From assembly GCA_965199105.1 (NCBI GenBank), contig CBDAQO010000002.1, forward strand, positions 2,356,001 to 2,420,000: DNA of 64,000 nucleotides. Reading direction: 5' to 3'. Origin of the DNA: LMUY01 sp965199105. GTDB lineage: Bacteria; Pseudomonadota; Alphaproteobacteria; Acetobacterales; Acetobacteraceae. The stretch's first letter is position 1; the number at the start of each line of letters is the position of its first letter. The notes beneath the pieces are model-generated. The model saw nothing but the letters and a program-made list of their open reading frames with translations. It did not search any database and was not told where the DNA came from. A program made the translations under genes and the position numbers. Below are positions 34,464 to 42,082 of this stretch, in pieces.

Positions 34464-34507
34464 CTAGACCAAGACCGGCTCAGTTAGAGTCGCCGGTCAT
34501 GGTCTAG
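34464..34507. repeat. CTAG-bounded palindrome
   Basis: CTAGACCAAGACCGGC pairs with GCCGGTCATGGTCTAG with one mismatch around a 12-base loop. Lies between rutA and the low-GC patch. Same CTAG-ended style as the elements at 34536, 50392 and 50469. Confidence 0.8.
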
Positions 34508-34535
34508 CTCCTTGTTTTGGCGAGCATGTTTACCA

Positions 34536-34570
34536 ATCAAGTGACTTCACTTGATGCGGTCATGCTCTAG
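34536..34570. repeat. Palindrome plus TCATGCTCTAG tail supplying the rutA stop
   Basis: ATCAAGTGA / TCACTTGAT with a two-base spacer (34536-34555), followed by GCGGTCATGCTCTAG. The rutA TAG stop (34567-34569) falls in the CTCTAG end. The same ATCATGCTCTAG end occurs at 50485-50497 with the HxlR stop. Confidence 0.75.
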
Positions 34571-35637
34571 CTCCGGGATCGCATCAACGGTTGGATGTGT
34601 TGGCCGAATTGTTCCATTCCGATGATGAAGTCGTCGAAGGTCATCAGTACGCCGGCGACGCCGGGGGTTTCGGAGACCTCGTCCAGTAGGCGGGCGACGG
34701 TGGCGTAGGAGCCGATGAGTTTGAGCATGCCGGTTGGGATGGGGGTGGCGCCCTGGCGCTCGATCATTTGGCGGACGGTGGATTCGCGGGGGGCGTTCAC
34801 GTCGGCGGAGGCTTGGGTGCGTTGCCAGGCGAGGGCCTCGTGGTCCACGCCGGCTTTGTAGTGGTCCCATTTGGCCTTGGCGAGCTCGTCGGTGCGGTCG
34901 GCGATCACCATCAGCAGGATGAAGGCGCCGACGTCGCGGCCGCTTGCGGCGGCGGCGCGCATCACGCGGGCGGCGGTGGGGGCGACGTTTTCGGGCTGGT
35001 TGAGGCCGCCGGCGCCGCAGAAGCAGTAGTCGCCATGTTCGGCCACGAAGCGCATGCCGCGGTCGCTCTGGCCGGCGCCCACCACCTCGATGCGGCGGCT
35101 GGGCAGCGGGGCGAGGCGGCAGTCGTCCATCTGGAAGAACTCGCCCTTATGGTCTGAGCGGCCGGTTTCCCATAGCTCGCGCATGATGGTGACGTATTCG
35201 GAGCAATACTCGTAGCGCTTGGCGAAGTGGGCCTCGCCGGGCCAGATGCCCATCTGCTGGTATTCGGTGGGTTGCCAGCCGGAGACGATGTTGATGCCGA
35301 AGCGGCCCGGCGCGATGCTGTCGATGGTGACGGCCATGCGGGCGGCGAACGGCGGCGGCATGGTGAGCACGGCGACGGAGGCGAACAACTGGATGCGCTT
35401 GGTGACGGCGGCGATGCCGGCCATCAGGGTGAAGGATTCGAGGTTCTCGTCCCAGTAGCCGCTGGGGCCGCCGAAGCCGCGCAGCTTGATCATGGAGAGC
35501 GCGAAGTCGAGCCCGTAATGTTCGGCCTGCTGCACGACGGTGCGGTTGAGGTCGAAGCTGGGGGTGGTCTTCGGCGAGGTGGTGGAGATCAGCCAGCCGC
35601 GGCTGCCGATGGGGATGAAGACGCCGAGTTTGGCCAT
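34567..35637 (-). CDS. rutA: RutA, FMN-dependent pyrimidine monooxygenase
   Basis: 356 residues. Luciferase-like monooxygenase with the RutA signatures GVFIPIGSRGWLISTTSP, LSMIKLRGFGGPSGYWDENL, INIVSGWQPTEYQQMG and CFCGAGGLNQPENVAPTA. Opens the uracil ring using flavin peroxide, giving ureidoacrylate or its peroxy form. AGGAG lies seven bases before the ATG but is locked in a perfect hairpin (35645-35682). Downstream of a small gene and rutC on the same strand; rutB, rutD, rutE and rutF are not adjacent. Confidence 0.95.
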   Translation of the reverse strand: MAKLGVFIPIGSRGWLISTTSPKTTPSFDLNRTVVQQAEHYGLDFALSMIKLRGFGGPSGYWDENLESFTLMAGIAAVTKRIQLFASVAVLTMPPPFAARMAVTIDSIAPGRFGINIVSGWQPTEYQQMGIWPGEAHFAKRYEYCSEYVTIMRELWETGRSDHKGEFFQMDDCRLAPLPSRRIEVVGAGQSDRGMRFVAEHGDYCFCGAGGLNQPENVAPTAARVMRAAAASGRDVGAFILLMVIADRTDELAKAKWDHYKAGVDHEALAWQRTQASADVNAPRESTVRQMIERQGATPIPTGMLKLIGSYATVARLLDEVSETPGVAGVLMTFDDFIIGMEQFGQHIQPLMRSRS

Positions 35638-35644
35638 GGGCTCG

Positions 35645-35682
35645 CTCCTGTCGCCGCGGCAGCGGGGCCGCGGCGACAGGAG
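35645..35682 (-). promoter_or_regulatory. Perfect hairpin sequestering the rutA ribosome-binding site
   Basis: On the mRNA, CTCCTGTCGCCGCGGC pairs with GCCGCGGCGACAGGAG, 16 perfect base pairs around a six-base loop. The 3' arm ends in AGGAG, the rutA Shine-Dalgarno, seven bases before the ATG. No T tract follows, so it is not a standard terminator. It could throttle rutA translation, act as an attenuator, or be a processing/stability element. Confidence 0.75.
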
Positions 35683-35721
35683 ATTGCAAACGGCGTGCCG
35701 CCCTTTCTCAGGTCGGGCTAG

Positions 35722-36045
35722 TTACTCGGCGCCTTCGCCGGCTTCGGTCAGCGCCTCGCCGAGATGCTTGATCTTCTCGGCGTTCTTGCTGTCGGACTTG
35801 CCGGCGATGGTGACGGTCTCCTTGCCGAGCTTCAGCACGAGCTTCTTGATTGCCGCGCCGTCGATTTCCTTGGCGTGGAGATGCTTCTTGAGGCCCTCGA
35901 GGTCGTGCAGGATGGTCTTGACGCCGGGCGCCTCGACCTTCTCGAGGGTGGCTTCCCAGCCTTCGATGTTCTTCACGGCGGCGGCGACGGTGAAGCCTTT
36001 TACGCCCTCTTTGAGGTGCTTGATGGTGGCATCGAACTGCGGCAT
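35722..36045 (-). CDS. Small Lys/Glu-rich protein, function unknown
   Basis: 107 residues from the ATG at 36045 with GGAGAGCC eight bases upstream. Sequence MPQFDATIKHLKEGVKGFTV, then ATLEKVEAPGVKTILHDLEG, KLVLKLGKETVTIAGKSDSK; alternates helices and short strands, acidic end. No cysteine, no signal peptide. It sits between rutC and rutA on one strand, 84 bases before rutA, so it may be part of the rut transcript. It does not resemble RutB, RutD, RutE or RutF. Confidence 0.8.
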   Translation of the reverse strand: MPQFDATIKHLKEGVKGFTVAAAVKNIEGWEATLEKVEAPGVKTILHDLEGLKKHLHAKEIDGAAIKKLVLKLGKETVTIAGKSDSKNAEKIKHLGEALTEAGEGAE

Positions 36046-36150
36046 GTACGGGCTCTCCGATCGAGGTCCGCGCAAGATCGCGCGGGAGCTTCACCAATGG
36101 TTTCGGTGCTAACGAAGTTCCCGAGCAGCGGCATGATTTAAGTGGGGGCA

Positions 36151-36540
36151 CTACTTCGGCGGGATGTGCGCGACGGCGGCGACCTCGAGCATGGCTTCCG
36201 GCTTGATCAGGCCGCATAGGACGCAGACGCGGGCGGGTTTGACGCCTGGGAAGTAGGCGCCGTAGGCCTGGTTGATCGCCTCGTAATGGGCCCAGTCGGT
36301 GATGAACAGCGAGCAGTTGGTGACGTGCGCCATGGTGCCGCCGGCGGCCGTTACGATGGCGTTGATGCGCTGCATGACGTGGTGGGTCTGCATCACCGGG
36401 TCGTCGGGATGGACGACGTTGGCGGAGGCATCGAGCGGCAAGATGCCGGAGACGTAGAGCACGCCGTCGGCCAGCACGCCGGGCGTGTAGGGGACCAGCG
36501 GGCGGCCGGTTCCAGGCGGGATGATCGGCTTGAGTGTCAC
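36151..36540 (-). CDS. rutC: RidA/RutC-family protein
   Basis: 129 residues from a GTG at 36540. YjgF/RidA fold: PIIPPGTGRPLVPYTPGVLA, LYVSGILPLDASANVVHPDD, GGTMAHVTNCSLFITDW, ending KPEAMLEVAAVAHIP. In the Rut pathway RutC speeds conversion of aminoacrylate peracid/aminoacrylate. The proximity to rutA supports RutC over a general enamine deaminase. Confidence 0.85.
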   Translation of the reverse strand: MTLKPIIPPGTGRPLVPYTPGVLADGVLYVSGILPLDASANVVHPDDPVMQTHHVMQRINAIVTAAGGTMAHVTNCSLFITDWAHYEAINQAYGAYFPGVKPARVCVLCGLIKPEAMLEVAAVAHIPPK

Positions 36541-36597
36541 GGTAAAGTCAACTTATGACACCGGTGTGAGTGCAGCAAGCTGGCGTCGGAGGTGGGG

Positions 36598-37041
36598 ATG
36601 GCGGATCCGGTTGGGCTGGTGAATTGGCGGCGGCTGAGCGAGCGGGTCACAACGTCGGGGCAGCCGGGCGAGGCCGACCTGGCGGCGATCGCCGGGCTTG
36701 GGGTGCGCACGGTGATCAACCTCGGCCTGCACACGCATGAGCGCGCCCTGCCGGACGAGGCGGCGAGCGCGGCGGCGTTGGGCCTGGCGTATGTCCACAT
36801 CCCGGTGGATTTCAAGCAGCCGACGGAGGCGGATTTCGGCCGGTTCTGCGAGGCGATGGCGGTGGCGGCCGGCCCGGTGCATGTGCATTGCATCATGAAC
36901 TGGCGGGTGTCGGCGTTCTTCTACCGCTACCACCGCGACGTGGCGGGCGTGCCGGAGCCGGTGGCGCGGGCCGAGCTGGCGCAGGTGTGGCAGCCGGACG
37001 CGGTTTGGAGCGGGTTCATTCGGCTTGGGGCGCCGGCTTGA
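36598..37041 (+). CDS. DUF442-type/dual-specificity-like phosphatase
   Basis: 147 residues from the ATG at 36598 with GGAGG five bases upstream. TTSGQPGEADLAAIAGLGVR and TVINLGLHTHERALPDE are typical of the beta-lactamase-hydrolase-like phosphatase family, and the P-loop HCIMNWRVSAFFYRY holds the Cys and Arg of a C-x4-R site, though the usual glycine is replaced by Asn. Cytosolic. Substrate unknown; DUF442 relatives occur in sulfur metabolism and stress. Divergent from rutC with 57 bases between starts. Confidence 0.82.
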   Translation: MADPVGLVNWRRLSERVTTSGQPGEADLAAIAGLGVRTVINLGLHTHERALPDEAASAAALGLAYVHIPVDFKQPTEADFGRFCEAMAVAAGPVHVHCIMNWRVSAFFYRYHRDVAGVPEPVARAELAQVWQPDAVWSGFIRLGAPA

Positions 37042-37071
37042 ACCGGTGCGGGCGCGCGCCATGTCCAATCG

Positions 37072-37338
37072 ATGCGCCAAGATACCCGCCTGCAGCTTGA
37101 CATGACGCCCGACGGCCAGTTCCGGACGCCGCCGCGCTCGCCACTCACGACGCAGATCTTTGCGGGCGCGGTGCTGGTGGCGGTGGTGGCGGGCGGGTTG
37201 GCGTTTGCCGCGTTTGCGCTGTGGTTTGCGCTGCTGATGGTGCCGGTGGTGGTGGTTGCGGTGCTGCTGGCGGTGGTGATGCTGCGGTTCAAGCTGTGGC
37301 AGGCGCGGCGCCGGGGCGGGATGGTCCGGCGGCCCTGA
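37072..37338 (+). CDS. Small two-helix membrane protein
   Basis: 88 residues. After a polar N-terminus (LQLDMTPDGQFRTPPRSPLT) come two adjacent hydrophobic segments (AGAVLVAVVAGGLAFAAFAL, WFALLMVPVVVVAVLLAVVM) and a basic tail. Lies 30 bases after the phosphatase-like gene, same strand. No named family; function unknown. Confidence 0.7.
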   Translation: MRQDTRLQLDMTPDGQFRTPPRSPLTTQIFAGAVLVAVVAGGLAFAAFALWFALLMVPVVVVAVLLAVVMLRFKLWQARRRGGMVRRP

Positions 37339-37343
37339 AGGCC

Positions 37344-37425
37344 GGGGCTTCGCCCCGCCCCCCACCAGAGATTGCAGGGGTGGAGGGGATGACTATCCCC
37401 TTCCGGGTGCAGGGCAGCGCCCTGC
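37344..37425 (+). terminator. Cluster of three hairpins after the small membrane protein
   Basis: GGGGC-TTC-GCCCC (37344-37356), GGGGAT-GACT-ATCCCC (37385-37400) and GCAGGGC-AGC-GCCCTGC (37409-37425). The first is a compact terminator-like stem; the second recurs at 53694-53709. No T tract. Confidence 0.6.
37385..37400. repeat. GGGGATGACTATCCCC repeat, copy 1
   Basis: Six-base arms with GACT loop, flanked by a similar TCCGGrTGCAnGGC context in the copy at 53694-53709. Confidence 0.7.
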
Positions 37426-37505
37426 GGGCCGCAACAGCCGCTTGCCAGCACGGCGCCCATCCGGCAGGAACCTCCGCGACCCGGTGAGAGGTGAGTTCGG
37501 CCCGA

Positions 37506-38345
37506 ATGGATACGTTGCAGGCTATCGTCATCGCCGTGGTTCAGGGCGCCACCGAACTGTTCCCGGTCAGCAGCCTGGGCCATGCGGTGGTGCTGCCCGC
37601 CCTGCTGCGCTGGCCGGTCGACCAGGCGGCGCCGGCGTTCCTGCCGTTCCTGGTCATGCTGCATGTCGGCACCGCGGTGGCGCTGCTGGGGTATTTCTGG
37701 CGCGACTGGCTGGCGCTCGCCCGGGGCGTGCTGGGGCTATTGGGGGCGCAGGAGACGCGGGACAACCGCCGCAAGCTGCTGCTGATCATCGTGGCGACCA
37801 TTCCGGCGGTGATCATCGGCTTCGTGCTCGAGCGGTTCCTGCGTGACCTGTTCGCCTCGCCGCTGATTGCTGCCGGGTTCCTGGCGGTGAACGGGGTGCT
37901 GCTGCTGTTCGGCGAGCGACTGCGGGCGCGCGGGGCGCACCGGCTGATGAGCTCGATGACGGTGGCCGACGCGCTGGTGGTGGGGTTCTGGCAGTGCACG
38001 GCGTTGATCCCGGGCATTTCGCGCTCCGGCGCCACCATCGTGGGCGGCCTGTTGCGCGGGATCGACCATGAGGGGGCGGCGCACTTCTCGTTCCTGATCG
38101 CCACGCCGATCATCATCGGGGCGACCGTGCTGGAGGTGCCGAAATTGCGCCATGCCGACATTCCGGCCGGCATGTTCGAGCTGTCGGCGGTGGCGGCGGT
38201 GGTGGCGGGGATCGTGGCGCTGCTGAGCACGGCGTTCCTGATGCGCTACTTCAAGCACAACGATAAATGGGCGCTGGGGCCGTTCGCCGGCTACTGCATC
38301 GCGGCGGGGGTCGGCAGCCTGATCTATCTCGGGCTCTACGCTTGA
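37506..38345 (+). CDS. uppP: Undecaprenyl-diphosphatase UppP (BacA)
   Basis: 279 residues from the ATG at 37506. Eight or so transmembrane helices; catalytic-site motifs AVVQGATELFPVSSLGHAVV and IPGISRSGATIVGGLLRGID (PGxSRSxxT). Dephosphorylates undecaprenyl diphosphate in the membrane to recycle the carrier lipid for peptidoglycan and surface polysaccharides; confers bacitracin tolerance when abundant. Its stop overlaps the next gene's TTG start (TTGA). Confidence 0.95.
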   Translation: MDTLQAIVIAVVQGATELFPVSSLGHAVVLPALLRWPVDQAAPAFLPFLVMLHVGTAVALLGYFWRDWLALARGVLGLLGAQETRDNRRKLLLIIVATIPAVIIGFVLERFLRDLFASPLIAAGFLAVNGVLLLFGERLRARGAHRLMSSMTVADALVVGFWQCTALIPGISRSGATIVGGLLRGIDHEGAAHFSFLIATPIIIGATVLEVPKLRHADIPAGMFELSAVAAVVAGIVALLSTAFLMRYFKHNDKWALGPFAGYCIAAGVGSLIYLGLYA

Positions 38346-39109
38346 GGCGATGGCTGGCGGCGGCCCTGGCCCCGGGCGCCCTGCTGCTGGCGGCGGCGGC
38401 GGGCAACCCGGCGGCCACTCCGCTGTCGCGCGACAACCTGCCGTGGTGGCATGCGCGGCACGAGGAGAAGGTGGCCGCGGCACGCCGGGGGGGCGTGGAG
38501 CTGGTGTTCCTGGGCGACTCGATCACGCAGGACTGGGAGGAGCACGGGCCGCCGGCGTGGCGGGATTTCGCGCCGGTGTGGCAGCGATTTTACGGTGACC
38601 GGCACGCGCTCAACCTCGGCTTCAAGGGGGACACCACGGCCAGCCTGCTGTGGCGTATGCAGCATGGCGAGTTGGACGGGATTGCGCCCAAGGCGGCGGT
38701 GGTGCTGATCGGGGCCAACAACAACGGGCGGGTGCATTGGTCGGCCAGCCAGACGCTGGGAGGGATCGCGGCGGTGATCGCCGAGGCGCATGGCAGGCTG
38801 CCGGGGGCGAAGATCCTGCTGCTGTCGGTGCTGCCGTCCGAGCGGTCGGCCTGGGTGGACGAGACCACGGCGGCGATCAACGCTGGGCTGGCGGCGCGCT
38901 ACGGCGGCGGGCAGGACCCGGCGGTGACCTACCTGGACGTGACGGGCCTGTTCATGCAGGGCGGGCAACTGGACCGGGCGGCGTTCCTGGATGGCGAGCT
39001 GACCCCGCCCGACCCGCTGCTGCACCCCACGGCGCAGGCGCAGGCCCGGCTGGCCGCCGCGATGGAGCCGACGCTAGCCCGCATGCTGGGGGACCGGCCG
39101 CACGGCTGA
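38342..39109 (+). CDS. SGNH/GDSL-family esterase, exported
   Basis: 255 residues from a TTG at 38342 that overlaps the uppP stop. N-terminal signal peptide (WLAAALAPGALLLAAAAG). GDSL block I LVFLGDSITQDWEEHG, block III region VVLIGANNNGRVHWS with the conserved Asn, and catalytic DPLLH near the end. The fold resembles platelet-activating-factor acetylhydrolase-like esterases. Likely removes acyl groups from an envelope glycan or lipid. Convergent overlap of 36 bases with the MFS gene. Confidence 0.88.
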   Translation: MRRWLAAALAPGALLLAAAAGNPAATPLSRDNLPWWHARHEEKVAAARRGGVELVFLGDSITQDWEEHGPPAWRDFAPVWQRFYGDRHALNLGFKGDTTASLLWRMQHGELDGIAPKAAVVLIGANNNGRVHWSASQTLGGIAAVIAEAHGRLPGAKILLLSVLPSERSAWVDETTAAINAGLAARYGGGQDPAVTYLDVTGLFMQGGQLDRAAFLDGELTPPDPLLHPTAQAQARLAAAMEPTLARMLGDRPHG

Positions 39110-40306
39110 GCGGACCACGGCGAGCACGGCGACGGCGTAGATGACGGCGCTAACCAGGAAGGGCGCGCCGGACCAGTCGTTGCCGCCGGCCTTGACCGCG
39201 CCGGAGAACACCAGCGAGGCCAGCCCCGGCGCCACGATGGCGGTGAGGCCCTGGACGGAGGACAGCCCGCCCTGCAGTTCGCCTTGCCGCTGGGAGCCGA
39301 CCTTGGCGGAGAGCAGGGCGCGCAACGCCGGGTTCGCCACCGCGCCGAGCGCCTGCACGACGACGGCGACGTAGAGCACCCAGCCGGCCCAGGCGATGCC
39401 GAAGCCGAAATAGGCCACGCCGGACAGCGCCAGCCCGGCCATTGCGGCGCGGCGTTCGCCGATGCGGGCGATTACCGGGCGCACCAGCGCGCCCTGCACC
39501 ACGGCTTGGGTGACGCCCAGCATGGCCAGGGCGTAGCCGTTCTGCGCCGTGGTCCAGCCGAAGCGCAGGCCGGTGAACAGCACGAAGGTGCTTTGCAGGG
39601 CGCCGAGGCCGAACCAGAGCAGTGCCCAGGCAACCGCAAGCCAGCCGGTGGTGTGGTCGGCCAGCAGCGCGGCCAGCGAGCCGACCGGGTTGGCGCGGCG
39701 CCAGGAGAACGGGCGGCGCTGGTCGGCGGGCAGGCTCTCCGGCATTGCCCACGCGCCGTAGCAGGCGTTGGCCAGGGCCAGGGCGCCCGCCACCAGGAAG
39801 GGCCAGCGCAGGCCGTAGCCGCCGAGCACGCCGCCCAAAGCGGGGCCGAACACGAAGCCGGCGCCAAAGCTCGCGCCCACCAGGCCGAAGCGTTGCGACC
39901 GCTTGGCTGGGTCGGTGATGTCGGCGACGTAGGCGGTGGCGGCGGAGAAGTTGGCCGCGGTGGCGCCGGCGAGGACGCGGCCGAGGAACAGCCAGGCCAT
40001 GGAGGGTGCCCAGGCCAGCAGTAGGTAGTTCGCCGCGCCGCCGAGCAGCGAGAGGATGATCACGGGGCGGCGGCCATACCGGTCCGACAGGCCGCCGAGC
40101 ACGGGGGCGCTGAGGAACTGGGCGGCGGAGAAGGTGGCGATCAGGGCGCCGACCCATTCGGCGGCGCGGCTGCTGTCGCCGCCGGTGAGCTGCTTGACCA
40201 GCTCGGGCACGATGGGGACGACGATGCCGAAGCCGAGGGCGTCGATGCCGAGGGTGAGCAGGATGAAGAGCAGGCCGCGGGGACGGTGTTCGGGGGAGCG
40301 GGTCAT
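39074..40306 (-). CDS. MFS transporter, TetA/MdtG-like (DHA1)
   Basis: 410 residues from the ATG at 40306. Twelve-helix pattern; IDALGFGIVVPIVPELV in TM1, motif A GGLSDRYGRRPVI, and GASFGAGFVFGPALGG (motif C) mark a drug/H+ antiporter related to tetracycline exporters. Resistance spectrum cannot be deduced. Its ATG overlaps the mutY stop (ATGA). Confidence 0.9.
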   Translation of the reverse strand: MTRSPEHRPRGLLFILLTLGIDALGFGIVVPIVPELVKQLTGGDSSRAAEWVGALIATFSAAQFLSAPVLGGLSDRYGRRPVIILSLLGGAANYLLLAWAPSMAWLFLGRVLAGATAANFSAATAYVADITDPAKRSQRFGLVGASFGAGFVFGPALGGVLGGYGLRWPFLVAGALALANACYGAWAMPESLPADQRRPFSWRRANPVGSLAALLADHTTGWLAVAWALLWFGLGALQSTFVLFTGLRFGWTTAQNGYALAMLGVTQAVVQGALVRPVIARIGERRAAMAGLALSGVAYFGFGIAWAGWVLYVAVVVQALGAVANPALRALLSAKVGSQRQGELQGGLSSVQGLTAIVAPGLASLVFSGAVKAGGNDWSGAPFLVSAVIYAVAVLAVVRSAVRPVPQHAG

Positions 40307-41502
40307 CGGGGGCTTGCGGCGCTGTTCAGCGGTTCGCTTTGGGCGACGCGGATGCATTTGCGCATGACGGTGGGTAGCGCCTCCTCGGCCAGGGCGTTGG
40401 CGGGGCGCAGGAAGCCGGGCGCGGTGATCTCGGGGACGGCGGCGGCGTAGACGTCGAGCGCCAGTTCGAAATGGGTCAGGCCGTGGAAGGCTTGGCCGGC
40501 GCGGCGCCAGGCGGCTTGCATGGGGGCGGCGGCGAGCGCTTCGGCTTCGGTCCAGGGTTCGGGGCGCCAGGGCGTTCCGGGCAGCTCGGTCATGCCGCCG
40601 AGCAACCCGGTGGGCGGGCGGCGGCGCAGCAGCACCTGGCCGGCGTGGTCGACCAGCCAGAAATGCGCGCCGAAGCGGCGGGGGCGTGGTTTCTTGGCGG
40701 CCTTGTGCGGCAGTTCGGCGGCGATACCGGCGAGGCGGGCGCGGCAGTTCCGCATCACCGGGCAGAGCGCGCAGGCGGGCGCCACGGGGGTGCAGAGGGT
40801 GGCGCCGAGGTCGAACAGGGCTTGGGCGAAGTCGGAGGGGCGAGCGTAGGCCGCCGGGTCCTGCCCGAGCATGTCGGCGGCGGCGCCGATGATGTGGCGG
40901 GCGAGTGGGAGCGGGGTGGTGATGGCGAACAGGCGGGCGACGACGCGCTCGACGTTGCCGTCGACCGGGACGGTGGGGACGGCGAAGGCGATGGCGGCGA
41001 TGGCCGCGGCGGTGTAGGCGCCGATGCCGGGCAGGGCGCGCAGACCGGCGACGTCCCGCGGGAAGCCGGTGGATGCGACGAGCTTGGCGCAGGCGTGCAG
41101 GTTGCGGGCGCGCGCGTAGTAGCCGAGGCCGGCCCAGGCGGCGAGCACGTCGCCTTCGGGGGCGGCGGCCAGGGCGTCGATGGCGGGAAAACGCTGCAGG
41201 AAGCGCTCGAAATACGGTATCACCGAGGCCACGGTGGTCTGCTGCAGCATGATTTCGGACAGCCAGACGCGGTAGGGGTCGGCGGCCTCGCCGGGTTCGG
41301 CGCGCCAGGGCAGGTGGCGGCGGGCGCGGTCGTACCAGTGCAGCAGGTCGGCGGGCGAGGGGCCGGGGTGGAGCGGGCCAGTCTGGAGCGGGCCAGTCTG
41401 GAGCGGGCCAGTCTGGAGCGGGCCAGTCTGGAGCGGGTCGGTCTGGGGTGGCAGGGACACGGGGGCGATATGCCGGCGGAGTGCGACGAGGACAAGCGCC
41501 AT
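40303..41502 (-). CDS. mutY: MutY, adenine-specific DNA glycosylase
   Basis: About 399 residues from the ATG at 41502, or 385 from a GTG at 41460; the latter avoids overlapping the divergent dciA. Glycosylase core: catalytic Glu in SEIMLQQTTVASV, HhH LPGIGAYTAAAI, catalytic Asp in VPVDGNVERV, and Fe-S cluster C-x6-C-x2-C-x5-C (CTPVAPACALC then PVMRNC). The C-terminal NUDIX-like domain reads 8-oxoG (HFWLVDHAGQVLLRRRPPTG). Removes A opposite 8-oxoG. Unusual: an N-terminal PLQTG repeat encoded by a 15-base minisatellite. Confidence 0.93.
   Translation of the reverse strand: MALVLVALRRHIAPVSLPPQTDPLQTGPLQTGPLQTGPLQTGPLHPGPSPADLLHWYDRARRHLPWRAEPGEAADPYRVWLSEIMLQQTTVASVIPYFERFLQRFPAIDALAAAPEGDVLAAWAGLGYYARARNLHACAKLVASTGFPRDVAGLRALPGIGAYTAAAIAAIAFAVPTVPVDGNVERVVARLFAITTPLPLARHIIGAAADMLGQDPAAYARPSDFAQALFDLGATLCTPVAPACALCPVMRNCRARLAGIAAELPHKAAKKPRPRRFGAHFWLVDHAGQVLLRRRPPTGLLGGMTELPGTPWRPEPWTEAEALAAAPMQAAWRRAGQAFHGLTHFELALDVYAAAVPEITAPGFLRPANALAEEALPTVMRKCIRVAQSEPLNSAASPR
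41371..41445. repeat. 15-base tandem repeat, five units, in the 5' end of mutY
   Basis: Four identical units GAGCGGGCCAGTCTG plus a fifth variant GAGCGGGTCGGTCTG. In mutY frame they encode repeated PLQTG (last unit PLQTD in reading direction first). The period keeps the frame, so copy number can change without a frameshift. Confidence 0.95.
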
Positions 41503-41937
41503 CGATGGGGTCCGCGCGCGGTGGGTGCGCTGCTGCCGGGTATCGTGCGCCCGGCGTTCAAGCGGCGCTCGCCCGTCACGGCGCAGGTGATGACCGATTG
41601 GGCGGCCATCGTGGGCCCGGCGCTGGCGGCGGTGACCGAACCGCGGCGGCTGTCTGGCACCACGCTTACGGTGGCTTGCGCCGGGCCGGTGGCGATGGAG
41701 CTGCAGCATATGACGGGGGAGCTGCTGTCGCGGATCAACGGCCATCTCGGGCGGGTGGCGGTGGAGCGGCTGCGGTTCACGCAGGACAGCGTGGCGCGGG
41801 CGCTGCCGGTGGTGGTGGACGCGCCGGAGCCGGTGTTGGCGCCGGTGGCTGGGTTGCCGCCGGGTCGGCTGCATGACGCGCTGAGCCGGCTGGCGGCGGC
41901 GGTGGCGGCGAAAGGTGGCCGGTCGAGGCCGGAATGA
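41470..41937 (+). CDS. dciA: DUF721/DciA-family protein
   Basis: 155 residues from the ATG at 41470 with GGGGG six bases upstream. The DUF721 core is PGIVRPAFKRRSPVTAQVMT, DWAAIVGPALAAVTEPRRLS, TLTVACAGPVAMELQHMTGE, LLSRINGHLGRVAVERLRF. DciA proteins help load the replicative helicase DnaB in bacteria lacking DnaC. The mutY-DUF721-DsbA-smc neighbourhood is typical of alphaproteobacteria. Confidence 0.9.
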   Translation: MPAECDEDKRHRWGPRAVGALLPGIVRPAFKRRSPVTAQVMTDWAAIVGPALAAVTEPRRLSGTTLTVACAGPVAMELQHMTGELLSRINGHLGRVAVERLRFTQDSVARALPVVVDAPEPVLAPVAGLPPGRLHDALSRLAAAVAAKGGRSRPE

Positions 41938-42082
41938 GGCTGGGGCGCATCACACAGTGTGTTCTGGCCGCAACAGTCGCGAGAATAGTCGCGCCACAAC
42001 AATCGCTTAACGTTTTGTAAGGGCACATCATGGCATCTTAGGGCGAGCCAAAGTGCCCGGCTTGCTCGTTCCAGCAGGTTCC

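Noticed and set aside
37344..37356. A riboswitch ahead of uppP
   Set aside because: Only short simple stems are present; no conserved aptamer pattern could be recognised.
41371..41445. CRISPR-like array in mutY
   Set aside because: Units are contiguous 15-mers with no spacers and encode a peptide repeat.
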